Shown here piece after piece: positions 18,985-32,600 of a DNA stretch of 64,000 bases (positions within the stretch are counted from its first letter, which is position 1; each line of letters starts with the position of its first letter). Both the position numbers and the translations under genes were made by a program. The DNA lies in the NCBI GenBank assembly GCA_964356315.1, contig CAYHHA010000003.1:19279-83278 (forward strand). The letters run 5' to 3'. The notes below the pieces were generated by a model, which saw only the letters and a list, made by a program, of their open reading frames with translations, had not been told where the DNA came from and searched no databases. This stretch comes from CAYGFH01 sp964356315 (lineage in GTDB: Bacteria; Patescibacteriota; Microgenomatia; UBA10105; UBA927).

Positions 18985-19252
18985 AGGCTGTATAATATCT
19001 GGAAAAATACGCAATCGTTTTTTTTCGGAGGTTTACGCGGTTACTCGAACACATCTCTTCAAATAATTGTTTTGTTTTTTGGATACCGAGCGTGCGCTCC
19101 GTCAACACATAATCATCCCAATCCCCATAATTGAGGATATGTTCAAGGATGCTCTTTTCTGATAGCCGGGATGTGTCTGCCAAATACCAGGTCAAATATG
19201 GCTTTTTTTGAAGCATTTCACTCAATGTTTCCATACATGCAGTATACCTCAT
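18974..19252 (-). CDS. Putative antitoxin partner of the AbiEii-like toxin
   Basis: This is a 92-residue helical protein. Its WYLADTSRLSEKSILEHILNYGDWDDY segment is the type seen in small proteins encoded just upstream of AbiEii-like nucleotidyltransferases, which are treated as antitoxins. It overlaps the downstream toxin gene by 11 bp (41 bp if the toxin used TTG 19014), typical of coupled pairs. ATG 19252 was chosen because a promoter-like pair lies just upstream; ATG 19234 is possible. No DNA-binding motif is obvious. Function is inferred from position and family resemblance. Confidence 0.7.
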   Translation of the reverse strand: MRYTACMETLSEMLQKKPYLTWYLADTSRLSEKSILEHILNYGDWDDYVLTERTLGIQKTKQLFEEMCSSNRVNLRKKTIAYFSRYYTAYAS

Positions 19253-19269
19253 TTTTACGAATCATGAGT

Positions 19270-19299
19270 AGTGTACACCCCTAAACTATTGAATATCAA
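19270..19299 (-). promoter_or_regulatory. Candidate promoter of the toxin-antitoxin pair
   Basis: TTGATA (19294-19299), an 18-bp spacer and TACACT (19270-19275) lie on the minus strand, 18 bp before ATG 19252. Both boxes match sigma-70 consensus reasonably well. The leader would be about 10 nt, so translation might be nearly leaderless. Confidence 0.4.
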
Positions 19300-19404
19300 T
19301 CACCATGCTTTACTATATCGATATATATCATACTATGATCTATATGGATCTTTTCAGATAGAAACTCTAGTTTGCGATTTGCGTGCAAAATCATAAAGCT
19401 CACT

Positions 19405-20631
19405 TCATACTGGGCGGGTAACAAAGTCCAACACATTCTCACGATGGATTATCGCATAGGTAGAATCGGGATAATTTGTACTCCACGCGACCGGCGCCTT
19501 TTGTTTTTTCACCGTCCACTTTAATTCAAACGCCTGCAACTTTCCTCCAGCATCTTCTACATAATCCACCTCTGCGCCATCCCACGTGCGCCAAAAATAT
19601 GAGTTCACAGAATTTCCTGAATTATTCATACATTTGATCCGCTCTGATATGCAGAAATTTTCCCACAACGCTCCTGTGTCGGTCCGAAGTGACAGCGGGT
19701 TCACGTTATTGATAATGGCGTTGCGTACACCCACATCATAAAAGTATACTTTTCTCAGCTTCGAAAGTTCTTTCCGATGATTTCGCGCCAGGGGCCGTAG
19801 GGTAAATATAATAAACGCCTGTTCTAAAATCCGGATATAATTCATAACTGTTTTCTGATCAATGCCTAGCAAATTGCTCAGCTCAGTGCCTGATACTTCG
19901 TTCCCGATCTGTAACGCCAACGCCTGTACGAGTTTTTCTAAAATATCCGGATTTTTAATCCGCTGATATCCCAATACGTCTTTATACAGATAACTTTTGG
20001 TCAATACGTTCATCGACTCCCCCGCCTCACTTGGTTTGAGAATAGCGCTTGGATACATACCATATTGGAGATATCGCTCAATAAGTCTCATGGTCTCCAG
20101 TCGGTCCGATACTGAAAGAATCTCATCAAGAGAAAATGGATATAAATAAAATTCATAAATTCGGCCGGTTAATGGTTCTGAAATTTTATTTGACAGATCA
20201 AATGAGGAGGAGCCGGTCGCTATAATCTGCATCCCCGGTGATGTATCAATGAGTAATTTCAGCGTGAGCCCAATATCAAGCACACGCTGCGCCTCATCGA
20301 AAACTACGAGCTTTTTATCTCCGATATAGGCACGAAGTTCGGTTGATGTTTTATGTGTGAGCGCCTGGCGAACATCCGGCTCGTCGCAATTTAAATATAC
20401 CGAATCGGTTTTATAGTGATTTAATATCTCGGTGACAAGAGTAGTTTTCCCAACCTGACGGGCTCCGTAGATTATAATTGCCTTCCCTTGGAACAATTTC
20501 GCTTCTACTCTCGGTTGAATACTCCGTTTAATCTGCATAGTTAAGTGATTCAATTCCTTTAACTTATACCTATTTAGAGGATTTGTCAACAAAATCGGAA
20601 AGTCCCCTTTATATATCTCTTCTTTCCACAT
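19405..20631 (-). CDS. AAA_14 / DUF4143 family P-loop ATPase
   Basis: This 408-residue protein (377 if started at ATG 20538) has the full family layout. It has Walker A GARQVGKTTL, Walker B KLVVFDEAQRV, an ATGSSSFDL sensor, the typical YLYPFSLDEI and QYGMYPSAI boxes, a winged-helix-like middle, and a C-terminal EVDYVED...FELKW segment resembling a PD-(D/E)xK nuclease core. Proteins of this family usually begin at a KR-hydrophobic segment just before Walker A, which favours 20538. The longer start at 20631 lies 27 nt after the stop of B and follows a purine-rich AAAGAGGAGAGG tract, which may tie it to transcription of B. Family members are common, often mobile and poorly understood; links to toxin-antitoxin or defence loci are suggested by neighbourhood only. 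Confidence 0.9.
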   Translation of the reverse strand: MWKEEIYKGDFPILLTNPLNRYKLKELNHLTMQIKRSIQPRVEAKLFQGKAIIIYGARQVGKTTLVTEILNHYKTDSVYLNCDEPDVRQALTHKTSTELRAYIGDKKLVVFDEAQRVLDIGLTLKLLIDTSPGMQIIATGSSSFDLSNKISEPLTGRIYEFYLYPFSLDEILSVSDRLETMRLIERYLQYGMYPSAILKPSEAGESMNVLTKSYLYKDVLGYQRIKNPDILEKLVQALALQIGNEVSGTELSNLLGIDQKTVMNYIRILEQAFIIFTLRPLARNHRKELSKLRKVYFYDVGVRNAIINNVNPLSLRTDTGALWENFCISERIKCMNNSGNSVNSYFWRTWDGAEVDYVEDAGGKLQAFELKWTVKKQKAPVAWSTNYPDSTYAIIHRENVLDFVTRPV

Positions 20632-20658
20632 CTGTGCACCACGACCATCCTCTCCTCT

Positions 20659-23600
20659 TTAACAGGGATTAGTCACAGGCACGGTACGATCCTGCCTAAA
20701 GAAATCGTATAGATCATACCCAGCAGTAACAAACGGTCGGATTAAGTAATCTTTTGCAAGCTCTGTGATATCTTCACGTGATGGGAGTGATGCACGGATG
20801 CTTTGGATAGATATCGCTGGGACTGTGGCCCCTGCTTCACCACCAAACACTGCGCTGGCGTTCCTTTCCGCTTCAGAGGTAAACAGAGAATTTGTAAACG
20901 ACGCGAACCCTGCACCTAAACCATCTTTCTTACCTACGGTAAAGGCCTTGATTGCCTCTGCTTTTGCCCGGAACGGCGCACGAAGGAAAAGTACACAGGT
21001 ATTCCCCACCTCGCCGAATGTCACGGCATACACGCGTCCTACGAGAGGGTTGAAAGAAACACAGTCAGACGCGCGTGCAACAAGACCTTGTTTCGTACTT
21101 TTCACCGGACGCATTAGAACGAATCCAAAATCATCTACATTTCTAATTGACATTGCTTTTTGCTTTGGCACACCAAACAACATATCAGACCAGCTTTGTG
21201 CGCCTGTCTGCGCTCCCACATAAATCGATTGAATCGTACTTGCTGCATTTTGCAGGGTAGTTGATTTTTTTATAGCTTCACTAACTTGTTTTAACCTATC
21301 AGAAACATCTGAAGTACCTTTCTCCACGGCATCGGATCCGAAAAAAAACGTATCACCATCTTGTATCGGGTAGCTATTTCCGTACGCAATCATATTTGGC
21401 AATAAAAACGATACAGGAGTGGAACCTGTGCCCGAGTTGTATAAAAACTGATATTTTTGACGCTCTGAGTCGTCTAGAGCAGACCACGCCTTCACAAACA
21501 AATCTGTATCTTCCCAAGAGGCTGGGTTCTGACGATTGAGAATCCTAGTCACATCTTCGGGAGTCAATGATTTTGTCGTAAAGAGACTTTCGTAGGCTCC
21601 GTTGGCATGAATCACATATTGATTCGGATCACCTACAACATAGGAGAACATATACTGCATTCCATTTTTCTCGTAAGGAATATGAATAGAAAACACCATG
21701 TTTCCAGTGACCAGCATCTCTTTAGAGAGTGCGTCATCCACTGCTTGCCGTACTTTACTAGAAATAGCATTGCGTCGATCAGAATCACTCTCAAATAATA
21801 CTGGATTAAAATTGTTCATCGCACTATCAACGAGTTTCGCAAATGTAACTGCGCTTGCTTGAATTTCTTGGGCTGACAATTCTCCGATAATAGATGGACT
21901 ATCCACTACGATTGAATACCGGTCGTTCGTAACGGTCACATCTCCCCCACCAACATGGATAGTAGATGTATGAAATGGGATATCCGAAGAATCCGCTAGT
22001 CCTTTTCCTATTTTCCCAACCGCTAACGATGCGCTTTCCACAGGAACTGTACTTGGAACGCTGGATTTCTTCGTAGACAACACTTCTTTGGATGGTGTTG
22101 TAGTCACTGCTTGTGGCGCCGTTTCTCTCTGTAGCTTCCATGCTGAAAACGCAATAGTATTATTCACGCGCACAAGTATGTCTATGGTACGACCATCGGA
22201 TAATTTAATAGTCGTAGTCTCACTACTACTCATTGAGTATTCTTCTAAAACTCTCTTTACGGATAATGCGTCAGCTGCGTTAAGCGAATATTTGGAATCG
22301 ATAGCATTGAGTATCTTTGATCTTGCGTCTACCAAATCAGAATGGGCGATAATTCTTCCCATAAATACACCGCGTTCTGCATTTATATACACCCCATTTT
22401 TTGGTGATATCTCAGAATCAAATTGAACAACCGGCTCGCCTAACAAATCACCTTGGTTGAAGAGCGCCACCCGTCCTTTCACATCAATTCCTACTATATA
22501 AACCGTTTCAGACCCATTAAATTCGACTGTATCGCCGACTCGTAGATCTGTACTCCTAATTAAAGTAGATTCACCTAACCTCATCATACCGCCCCCGATA
22601 TCCGCAGGAGCAGATCGATACTGTTTATGTGGAAAAGCAATTCCATTTATTTTAACTATCGATATATCACCCTTCACATCAATTTGTACTGCATCAGGCG
22701 TTATCACGATTTCTGAGCTCGTATACAATGTACGAAGACTTTGTTTCCCATTTTGCAATGCTCCAACCACTACTTCTTTTTGTTCTGGGGTGGAGGATGA
22801 TGGTTGACTCGCGATACTAGATTTTTTTGAACTTGGGGCCATTAAATAGTGCATTGGTGGACTATTTACATCCAAACGTTCCTCGGCGCTCATAACTGCG
22901 GCTGCTAACATATATTCACCATCCCCAGGTGAAACACAGGGGATTCCCCGAATACGTAATGCAGTATTAGAATATATAACAACAGGGATATTTAATGCGT
23001 TTCGAATTTTTTCAGGATCATCATGCCCATCCACAATAACAACATTTGGAGATTCGTTAACATACCTCTTAAATGTCGCTTGAGAATCAGCAATTAAAAT
23101 ATTATCCCTATCAGCCCCGTAATTCAATAAGTTTCTTCGTATTTCTTCTCGAACATATTCGTTTTGAACTACTACAAGTATCCTATAAGGCTGAAGATTT
23201 ATTCCTGCTTTCTGTGCATACGACGGGTAAGTTCCAGTAATTGCCACATCCATTTTTATCGGTATATTGTCTGATTCATTTTGCAGAAAATCAGTACCTT
23301 TCAAATACGCTTCTATCTCGCCAGGATTCAATGAGCTCGCCCTGCTCCCAAGAGCCGCTCGAAACGCTTCAGCCATCGCTTTTTCTATGCCTGCTCTTCC
23401 AAGTTTAGATGGTTTCAATTCCCGTGTCGCGTTGAAATATGAGGCAATTGCAAGTAAGCGATCTTCTGTTGACACATTTCCTGCAAAAAGGACGCGAAAG
23501 ATACTCGTTTCAAATTGGTGATACAGCTCTGCATAGGCCTCTGAAACGATCCCCGGATTCTCTTCGAGATTTGCCGGATCCCCAATAACAGAAAGTGTTG

Positions 23601-26600
23601 CCTGTTGCCAAACGCTTCCACTCGCAGAGTCCACCGCTCCGTTTTGCCGTAATTCATGTGCTCGTCTGGCAATCATAAGCACGATTGCAAGCTTCTCGTT
23701 GGCCTCTGGTGTCAGATATGGACTGTATTCCCTCACGAGATCATGGGATAATTCATGTGCTATCAGATCCCGAATATACGCTCTATTTGGACCATCCGCA
23801 CCTTCACTTTTTGCCAAAAAGGCCACACTTGAGCGAATTACGATGACACCTGTTCTTTGATCATATATACCAAGGATCGATTTTAGTCGTTCTTGAATGT
23901 CTGTTTCAGTAACAGATTCAGGCCTTGTTCCTTTTGGCAATTCGTTAATCAACTGCTCTTTCACATTTGCATAGAGGGATTTCTCAAACGCGACATCATC
24001 TTTAGAGACAATAGGCACTGTTTTTGCATCTGCGTTAGCGGTTTTCAACGGCATGCCCATTTCGGTGAATTGATCATTCACACGGGTATATTCTGCATCG
24101 AACACATCACGGTGCAACACCTCTTGCTCGACTAACCATTTTCGGAGTTGCTTTTCAAGACTTGTCACATCACCAGAGGACAATTGCTTTGGAGAATCGA
24201 GTAGCAATTGCTCCACAAATCCGCGAATTGGACTTGACTCGAGCTCCCCATAAAGAAGTGATGTCAGAGGAGAAAGATTCACAGACTTATCGCTGTTGTA
24301 TGCCGTTACTACCCGCGTCAAATCCTTTTTCGCTTTGGCAAAATCTGTGGTTCGTTCTATTTCATCCTTAACTGATCGCCATGGAGATGTAGCTATGTCA
24401 AAATTCGCACGGAATTCCGCGATAACACTGGCCACTTCCTTCGCCGGTACTATTAACCGATCAAGAAAATTTGGAGAGGATTGGGATGATTGGACAGATT
24501 TAGGACTGATCGGATTACTATTGATAATTTCTTTCGAATAAAACTGTTCGCGAGCCTTGAGAACGGCGTCGATATTCTTGGCCGGAATATTGATAAGATA
24601 GAGGTCGCCTGATTTGTCTATGTACACTCGAAAATACTGCGGGGTCATTATACCGTAATATGCCAAACCTAAAACATCACCTGACTGCAAATCGGTGTTA
24701 TCTTTAGCTGAATATCTTCTTGTCACTGATGGTCTTTGTTTTGCATTTTTCCACCACGGTCCGTTTGTGATAACAAAGTTTTTCGTAGTTTTATGAACTC
24801 CCACATACACCGAATTTTCTTCATTCAGAGAAGTTGTTGAAATGTCGCCAGATTCGCCTATTTTTACGAAGTATTTTTTGTATTCGACTGGAGCATCTGC
24901 TAGGGTGATATCTGATTTTTGGATCACAAACACACTTTCCGTATATACACTGCGTTTTTCCTTAGATTCTTTCGGATTTATACGGATTGCAGATTGTACA
25001 TCTGGTTCTTCTGGCCATAGAGACATGTCGACATTTACTTCTGAATTCTCTGGTGATGTAGGAGCCTGCCCTTGCATGCTATCATTCCACATGGTGTCGT
25101 GATACGCATCTATCCCCGCATTTATCCGCTGTATTGTATCCTCTGTAGTACCCAGGAATGTCTGCAACGCTGTGATGGTTCTATCATTCACTTTGGATGC
25201 AAATATATCGAAGGAGAGAATCGGTTCTGCCTGTGGAACAATCACAGTAGCGCTCGCTTCATCAGCTTTAAACAGTCGCGAAGCAGTAGATAAAGATATG
25301 CTTTCTGTTTGAACGTCATCAATAGATTTTATATTTCCTATAGTGTTAGCAAACCTTATCATCTGGAGACCATATATATATAGCTGTGCCTCAGTCTCAA
25401 ACCGATCAGCATATACCATAGCTGTGCTTGCGATCTCTGCATATCGTGCGAATTCACTGACAATTGTCGCTACCTCAGTTTTAAACGCTTCTATGATGAT
25501 TTGTTTGTCTCCTTCAGGTAATGCTTCAAAGTGCGCAGAAATGGCAGGACGTTCTACCTGTGAAAATAAACCAGTTCCAAACAACCCATCGGTTTTTACT
25601 TCGTCCTGCGCATCAATACGTTTTCCTTGCTTTATCTTAAACTCAGCCATGCGGTAAGCATTCTCTATACGTTTCTTCAATCCCGCTTCATACTGTACTG
25701 CGAGATCCTCATAGGTCGTAGATTCGAGCAGTGTTTCTGCTTCTTCCAATTCCGTCCGCTGTGTCAGGCCTCCCAATGTAACCTTTCTATTATTCTCTGT
25801 GAATTCTTTCACTAACATTTTTATTGTTATCGGAGACGTATTTACTCGCTCTTTTGCTTCATTGGTCAGAGTTTCAAATATTGTTTGCACGTTTTTCATT
25901 CTCTTTATAGTTTGTTGGGTAAAAAAGTACGAATTCAGATCTGCTCCGTACTTTTTAACAAATACATGTATAGCATCGAACATCTCAATTGATTTTGATT
26001 TATAATATTTATCCCATCCGTTATCTTCAAAATCTGGACCAAGTGAGACCCGATATGTAGAGGTTGTAGTCTTTGCCATTACCAGTAGCAACGAAGTCAA
26101 CCACTCTTCTGGTGATGTCTTTAAATCACTATGGGCATATAACATACTCAGCGTTACCCAGTTATTATTATCAAAGGTCAATGATTCAATAAGCGAAGCG
26201 ATGACATCAGGATCATTAAATACTAATTTCTCCTCTTTTGATTTTTTTGCAACCTCTTTTTGTTTCTTTAAGAGATACTGCTTCAGTGTCCCATCTGCAA
26301 ACTCTATAAATTCAATTTTTGATTTCCACGGATAGGCTGATAGTTGCACGGACGGTGTACCAAACAGTTGCAAAAATACCAGTTCACCGATATACGGATT
26401 ATATGCTGGATCCACAGATTTCCATGATTCTAGCCATTCGGCAAATACTCCTTCATTCGTTTGTAGAGCTATTTTTTCGAATAAAAATTTATCATATATA
26501 TCCCCAATTATTGCCCCGTATGAGTTACTAAAACCTATTTTTTGCAATAATTCCGGTTTTTCCTCCTTGCTCAATGTATTGATATAGAGAGTCATAACCG

Positions 26601-29600
26601 AATATATATTCTCTACCCCTTGTAGCCGATTCCATTCCGATTGAATGTTTTTTGCAAACTCTTCTCTACCCAAATATTCATACCTTGACTCAAAATAGGA
26701 CCATGCATTGAGTTTATTTGCAATAAATGTCAGAGCTTTTGGTTGAATTAGCTCGCCAAAGTAGCCTCGTTCGGCAAATGGCCAATCCAATATCTGCTGA
26801 ATCGTTGAAACTTCCTGAACGTCATCATCAGTGGCGTTTATATCAGATCCCATATTTTTTAGCGATTCCTGAACGATGAATGGCTGAATATATGACCATA
26901 ATTGGTCTGCAGCTTCAGGGGGCAATGTTACGGATAAATTTAATAATTTCTCTGCCAGAATTTGATGCCCTTCTCCTTCTATATCCGATAAATTCAACGC
27001 AAATTTGACCATGCCTTTCGGCAAACCTAATATTTTTAGGGCATACTCAGCCTGGCTTGTATCTTGAGCAATTTCCAAACTGGAGAGAATGTCAGGATCT
27101 CTAATACCCGTTGTGTACAAAAACACCAGTAAGTCCTGCTTCGTACCTCTGGACTCCCTGAAATTCAAGATGCCTCCGAGCTTCTTTGCTGCCGATTGGG
27201 TAAAATATTTCACACCGCCCCGTACGTCATAGCACTTCCCACCACATAAATCTTTCTCATTGGCTTCCATAACTTCCAGAATTTTCCCTCTTCCCTGATC
27301 TATCAACAATTGTGGCGTAAGATCGCGATAATATGCGACTATTTTTTCACCGGTCTTTATTTGCTCCTCCAATGCTTTTGTCTGACGATGATGCCCATCA
27401 TCCACCCAGCGCTTGTCTGAGGCATCAACCCATGTTCCCATAATACCCGCACGCCGAAGATCATACCTCTTTCCTTCTATGGCAACATTTATTTTTTTTC
27501 CTAATTTTGTAACTTTTTCCTGCAAATCCTGGTGAATACCTACGTCGTCTACCGGTAATTTCAATATATTTGCAAACGGATTTATGGTTGTTTTACCCTC
27601 AAAATATCGCAATCTCAACTCGATTTCATCAAGGTTTGAATAAATTGCAGTATTATTTATGGAACTGGCACTTTGCTTTTCATTCTTATGGATAAAAGGA
27701 ACAGCATTTTCCGCCATTAACGCAATGGCTAATTTTTTGATTCCCCATTTATCTTTAATAGCGGTAAGGATAAGTGAAGATACTAACGACTCTTCGAGTA
27801 ATGATTCCTCATGTTCAATTCCATATGTAAATCGGGCTCGGTTTCCATACGTCAGAGTTTCTATAATCGGAAGATATTCGGGATTCTCAAGGGCCAGAGT
27901 AAACCATTTTGCCCGATCATCATACAGTGCGAGCTGCTTTTTTAGAAACACCTGCTGCTGTATATATGCTATATATGGATTTGGAACTTTAGTGATGATA
28001 AATACCCCATATCCAACGTCCTTCATTTGTATCGGCTTATCATACGTTTTTTGACTGTTCATGACCATAAATCCTATGGATCCCATAGAGCCATATGACA
28101 CCACAGTCGGAAGTTGCGCCAATTGCGTAACTTTCTGTTGGCTCGTCAGTGTCATATCACTCTCTATAAATGCACGCAGTTGGACTAATTCATGAGGAGT
28201 TGGAGTTGTTATATCGATCACAACATCATGCCCACTCTTATCTTTAAATGTAAATTTGAACCCATCATTTCCAACATAATAGATTCCCAATGTCTGATAT
28301 TGTTCCTGTAATTTTTTTGCCAGAGCTTCTATATTTTTATTGAGTTCGACGCGATCAAGATTTTCATTGCTGTTTGCACGTGCTTTATCTGCCTCCAGAG
28401 TCTGAATATCGCCAATAATCGTTCGAATGGTAGTCTCGTCAAAAGCAACCGAGTCAGAAATCTTTAGCACATCGTGTAACGATTGTGTCGAGGCACCCGT
28501 GCGCAGTTGGCGTTGGACTGCTGTCTGCAATTGGTCCACGTCTCCATGCTCTTTGCGACTCTCGTCGTATTTTTTCGCCAAAAGAGTACGGTCTTCTCGC
28601 AAATATTCTGCTGTAACATCTAAAATCGAATCATTGCCAAATTCAGATATATTTAAGTAGTCTTCTTTGTGCGAGGATGTCATCTCTGGAATCTTTAATC
28701 CATACGATTCGCCCGTTTTCGCATCTGCAGCGATCCGATTCCACAGATAGATACCTATCGCGTCGACGAATGCATTGACGAGCGACGGTTCCTGAGATAT
28801 GCCTTGAGATGTAAATAAAGCTCCTACAATTTCCCGTAGGCGTGCTTCATTCGCCGTAGTAAAGCCGTTGGCTGTGGCATCGGCAGACACATACCACCCT
28901 TCTGGAGTTATAGAAGTCTGCATAAGAGATCTTATGGATTCAAAAAATGCTGCCGTATCCCCTGTTACATCCTTTTTGATAGCCGCACGTAGTATTGCAT
29001 TCACCATAGGAATTGCATCTATCGGAGCAACCCCATCTGATACAAACTGCGCTGCAATTCCAGCACTTTGTGACACTACCTCAGCACTTCTTGCAAGATC
29101 AAATCCCGCGTCCATAGCAGCTCCAATGGGAAAGACTCCGGAGAGAAGCGCATCGATCATATGTTTTACGTTTGGCACAGAACGTAGATATGATGGCAAA
29201 TTTCTGTATATAATGTGCCTGAGCGTTCTCCTTTCAATCTGAGAGATCTGTGCCTCTGACGGCACTTCATACACGGCAAACTGACCATCTTGGCTTCCAA
29301 CCAACAGCACTGTTTTATCTTTGTATGTAATCAGTACTTTTCCTTGAAAGACAGGAACTTGAGGTGATCCCATTGCCTTCCAGAGACTGATAGTTGAAAG
29401 TGTCGTTTCACTTTTCTTGTCACCTTCAAATTGTACAGTCATCGATTCTTTGGATGATACGCCTATGTTAAACGTTTTTGCCAACTCAGTGTAGATCTGT
29501 ACCATCGTCGAAGCAGTTTTTTCTATGGTTGAATGATACGTCACGCCATCGAATTGAACCGATGTGTATGGGAAATCTGCTGAATCACGCTCAAAGTATT

Positions 29601-32600
29601 TATAGGCCACATCAGTTTTGTCCTCATTCGATTGTATGAGTATTGATCGGCCATCTCTTGATATCACAACGGGCCGGTGTGCACGCAGCTCTGTTTCCAC
29701 CTGATAATCAGTGAGATTATTTCTGTACCCTCCGGGTACATCATCATGTCCCGCCAATTGCCCCATCATTGATTCGGCAGGATCATACCCCACAAAGCGT
29801 TTAACGGCTTTCACAATATCTTCCGGAGGAAGTAGCCAAGATGAGACACTATCGGAGAATATTGTGCTGAACTCTACTGATTCCCACGAGGTAGATGCAA
29901 ATTCCCCAACTTGTGCTTGAAACGGCAGTGTGGATGGATCAAAAATGACATCAGGAGTTATAGATTTAACTTCAAGGAAAGCTGGATCAACATGAAACAG
30001 AGGAGCTGTGGCCAGTGATGATCCTTTTGTGTTTGCGTTACCACCGCGTGGTGCTTCTATCGGTTTTGACTGTTGCAGTCGTGCGTACACATACCTTCCC
30101 AGCTCGTTGGTAAGCCTGAGGAGCGCTACATTGGATATAGCGGAATTATTACGTCCCAGAGAATTCTCTGCAAGTACTTTGGTTATTTTTGTGGTATTTG
30201 CTTGCGCTAAGACGAACGCAGACTCAGGGTTTTTATCATCTGCCTTGGGCATGACCCAACCTGTCTTCATACCATCCAGATCATCTACAGATTTTTTCAA
30301 GGCAGACAGAACCGTAGGAAGCTCGCTTCTTTTTTCAAACCCCACACTAAATATGGTCTGAACATACACAGACAACAACCGCTCCACGGAAACTGCAGAC
30401 TCACGTGCCTCGTTGAGTTGAGATTGTATGCCCGTGAGAGCCATCCTAAATTCCGGATTTGCCTGAATTGCTTCAACAGCATCTGTCAACTGCGATACTG
30501 ATGTATAGAGTCCGAGCGCGGGCAGGATTGATTTAATGACCGAGTCTCTGGATGCGTCTGCAAGAGTGATGGTTGGTTCCATGGTCAACAGGAGGTCGAT
30601 CATGGTATTCCCCGCTGATTTTTTCTCATCCTGAACTGCTTTATCGGGAATTTGGGAGAATACTGCTTCTGCAAACGGGCGAAGGAATACGTACAGATCG
30701 TAGTTTTTTCCCGAAGTATTCAAAGAAGCGAGGTGTGCTGCAAGTATTGGTCTGTTTAACTCTTTGGTTTGCAAACCTGTGGGAGCAATGAATGCAAGAA
30801 GCTCTTTGAGAAATGCAGGATTTGTGAGGATTTCATCTGCATTTTTTGGTTCAGGTTCGCCAAATGATGTCACCTTTTGAATTGCCGCAATCGCCTTTTG
30901 GAGTTCCGTTACAACAGTCGGCAGATCTTTCATACTCACACTTCCAAGCAACTGCACTAGAGATGGCATATAGAGGGAAAATTGTTGCATAGCCTCTTGA
31001 GGAGTATTGGTACCCGTTTGGAATGATGTAGCCAGCTCCCCCATCGCTTTTTGAAGTCTTGTCACTTGAGCTCCGGTTCCCGCCATATCTGACTGAATCT
31101 TATCGAGTGGAAACCCCGAAGAGACAAATTCGTTTATAAATCCAGTGGCTAGCGCTTCATACTCCGTGGTACTTTCTTTCCATGTTTGTGGAACTTCCTC
31201 AAGCAGTTTAACTGTCAGATTTCGTACCCGTTGCATTGGAGGCTCTGTGTATAAAAAGAGCTTTTTATATGCGTCCACTTTTTGACCGTCTTTTTCAAGC
31301 GCGGCAATCAGGATTGATGCATTTTGTTCCAGTGTTAGAGATTCATTGTATGCAATCCCCAAACCGAATTTGATGTTTGCTGATTTCATCAACTGGGTAA
31401 GTTTGTTGCGTGTTGAATCGGGAGCGTCTTTCACCTGCTCTGCGGTTCCACCTTTCAATTTTTGCACATCAAGGAGTTGTTTATCCATACTTCTCCATAC
31501 GTTCACATAGGCTCCAGCTATAGCCAACCTTCCTTCGGGTGTCTGTATAGTTTGCTGAAATGCAGACAATGGCGATCCTGCAAAATTCTTTATATTTACA
31601 TTTGCACTCTTCAGAACCGCTTCCAGAAATTTACCGGGAGATACGGCTATCTGTTCTTCCGTTACCCCATATGTACCGACCGTAGCTCCCATCAGATTAT
31701 CAAATTCACTCAACTGTGCCATATCGATGGTACTACTTTTTTTCACCTGCTCGGCAAATTCTTCGAGTTTTGCTATGACCGTAGACTCAGGTGGAACTTT
31801 TGCAAATATCGAACTCCCGAGTGAGGAGAATTCTCCATGTAACGATCCTTGAGAGTCCTGCATATTTTCAAAGAGTGCCCGTATAAACGATGGGTCCAAG
31901 AGCACTAAAAATGAATTAGGATTTGATGCTACACTCGCTCGCACCGCATCTAAAAATGTATCCTTAGTACTTTTCACCGGTGATTTTATTTCCGATAACA
32001 CTGATGTCATTTTTTGTTCCATCTGCTTCATTGTTTCCTCATCACTTAACTTCGTCCCTTTGTAGCCGTCCAAAAGCGCCTGTATTGATTCCAATGACTT
32101 CTCCATTTGTAGTTTAATAACTGAAGGACCGGCATCTGTTGGAGTCAGAGAATCCAGAAGACTCTGTACCCAGGTAGTTAATCTATCAGCATACACTGCA
32201 TCATTCCATAGCGTTGCGTCTTCTGCTTTTGGAGCCGGGTAGAGTTCCAGTAATCCTGTTTGTCCCACAGCTTCACTGACTCGATTTTGAAGCAAACTCA
32301 GGACATTGCGAGTAGCCTTCATTACAGCATCTGCGTTTGATAGTTCTTTTCTGAGGCTCTCCAAAGGCTTTATGACACGTTCATATGACTGATCTGCAAT
32401 TTCTGTTCTAAACGCTCTGACATCAGTACCGACTGAATTTGTATTCCAATCGCCTTTTTGTATAATACCGACCAACACATGGACAGCAAATTTTTTATAA
32501 CCACTGAGCCGCGCAAACGTATGAGCAAATTTCTCTGTTCCTGCAGTCAATTCAATAAACTCAGGGGCAAAGCCATATTGTTTTCCGTACGCTTCAAGTA

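Noticed and set aside
20588..20648. A 20-codon leader-peptide frame (ATG 20648) after the purine tract that follows gene B
   Set aside because: It ends after about 20 codons, has no attenuator structure around it, and the purine tract can serve the ATPase start instead.
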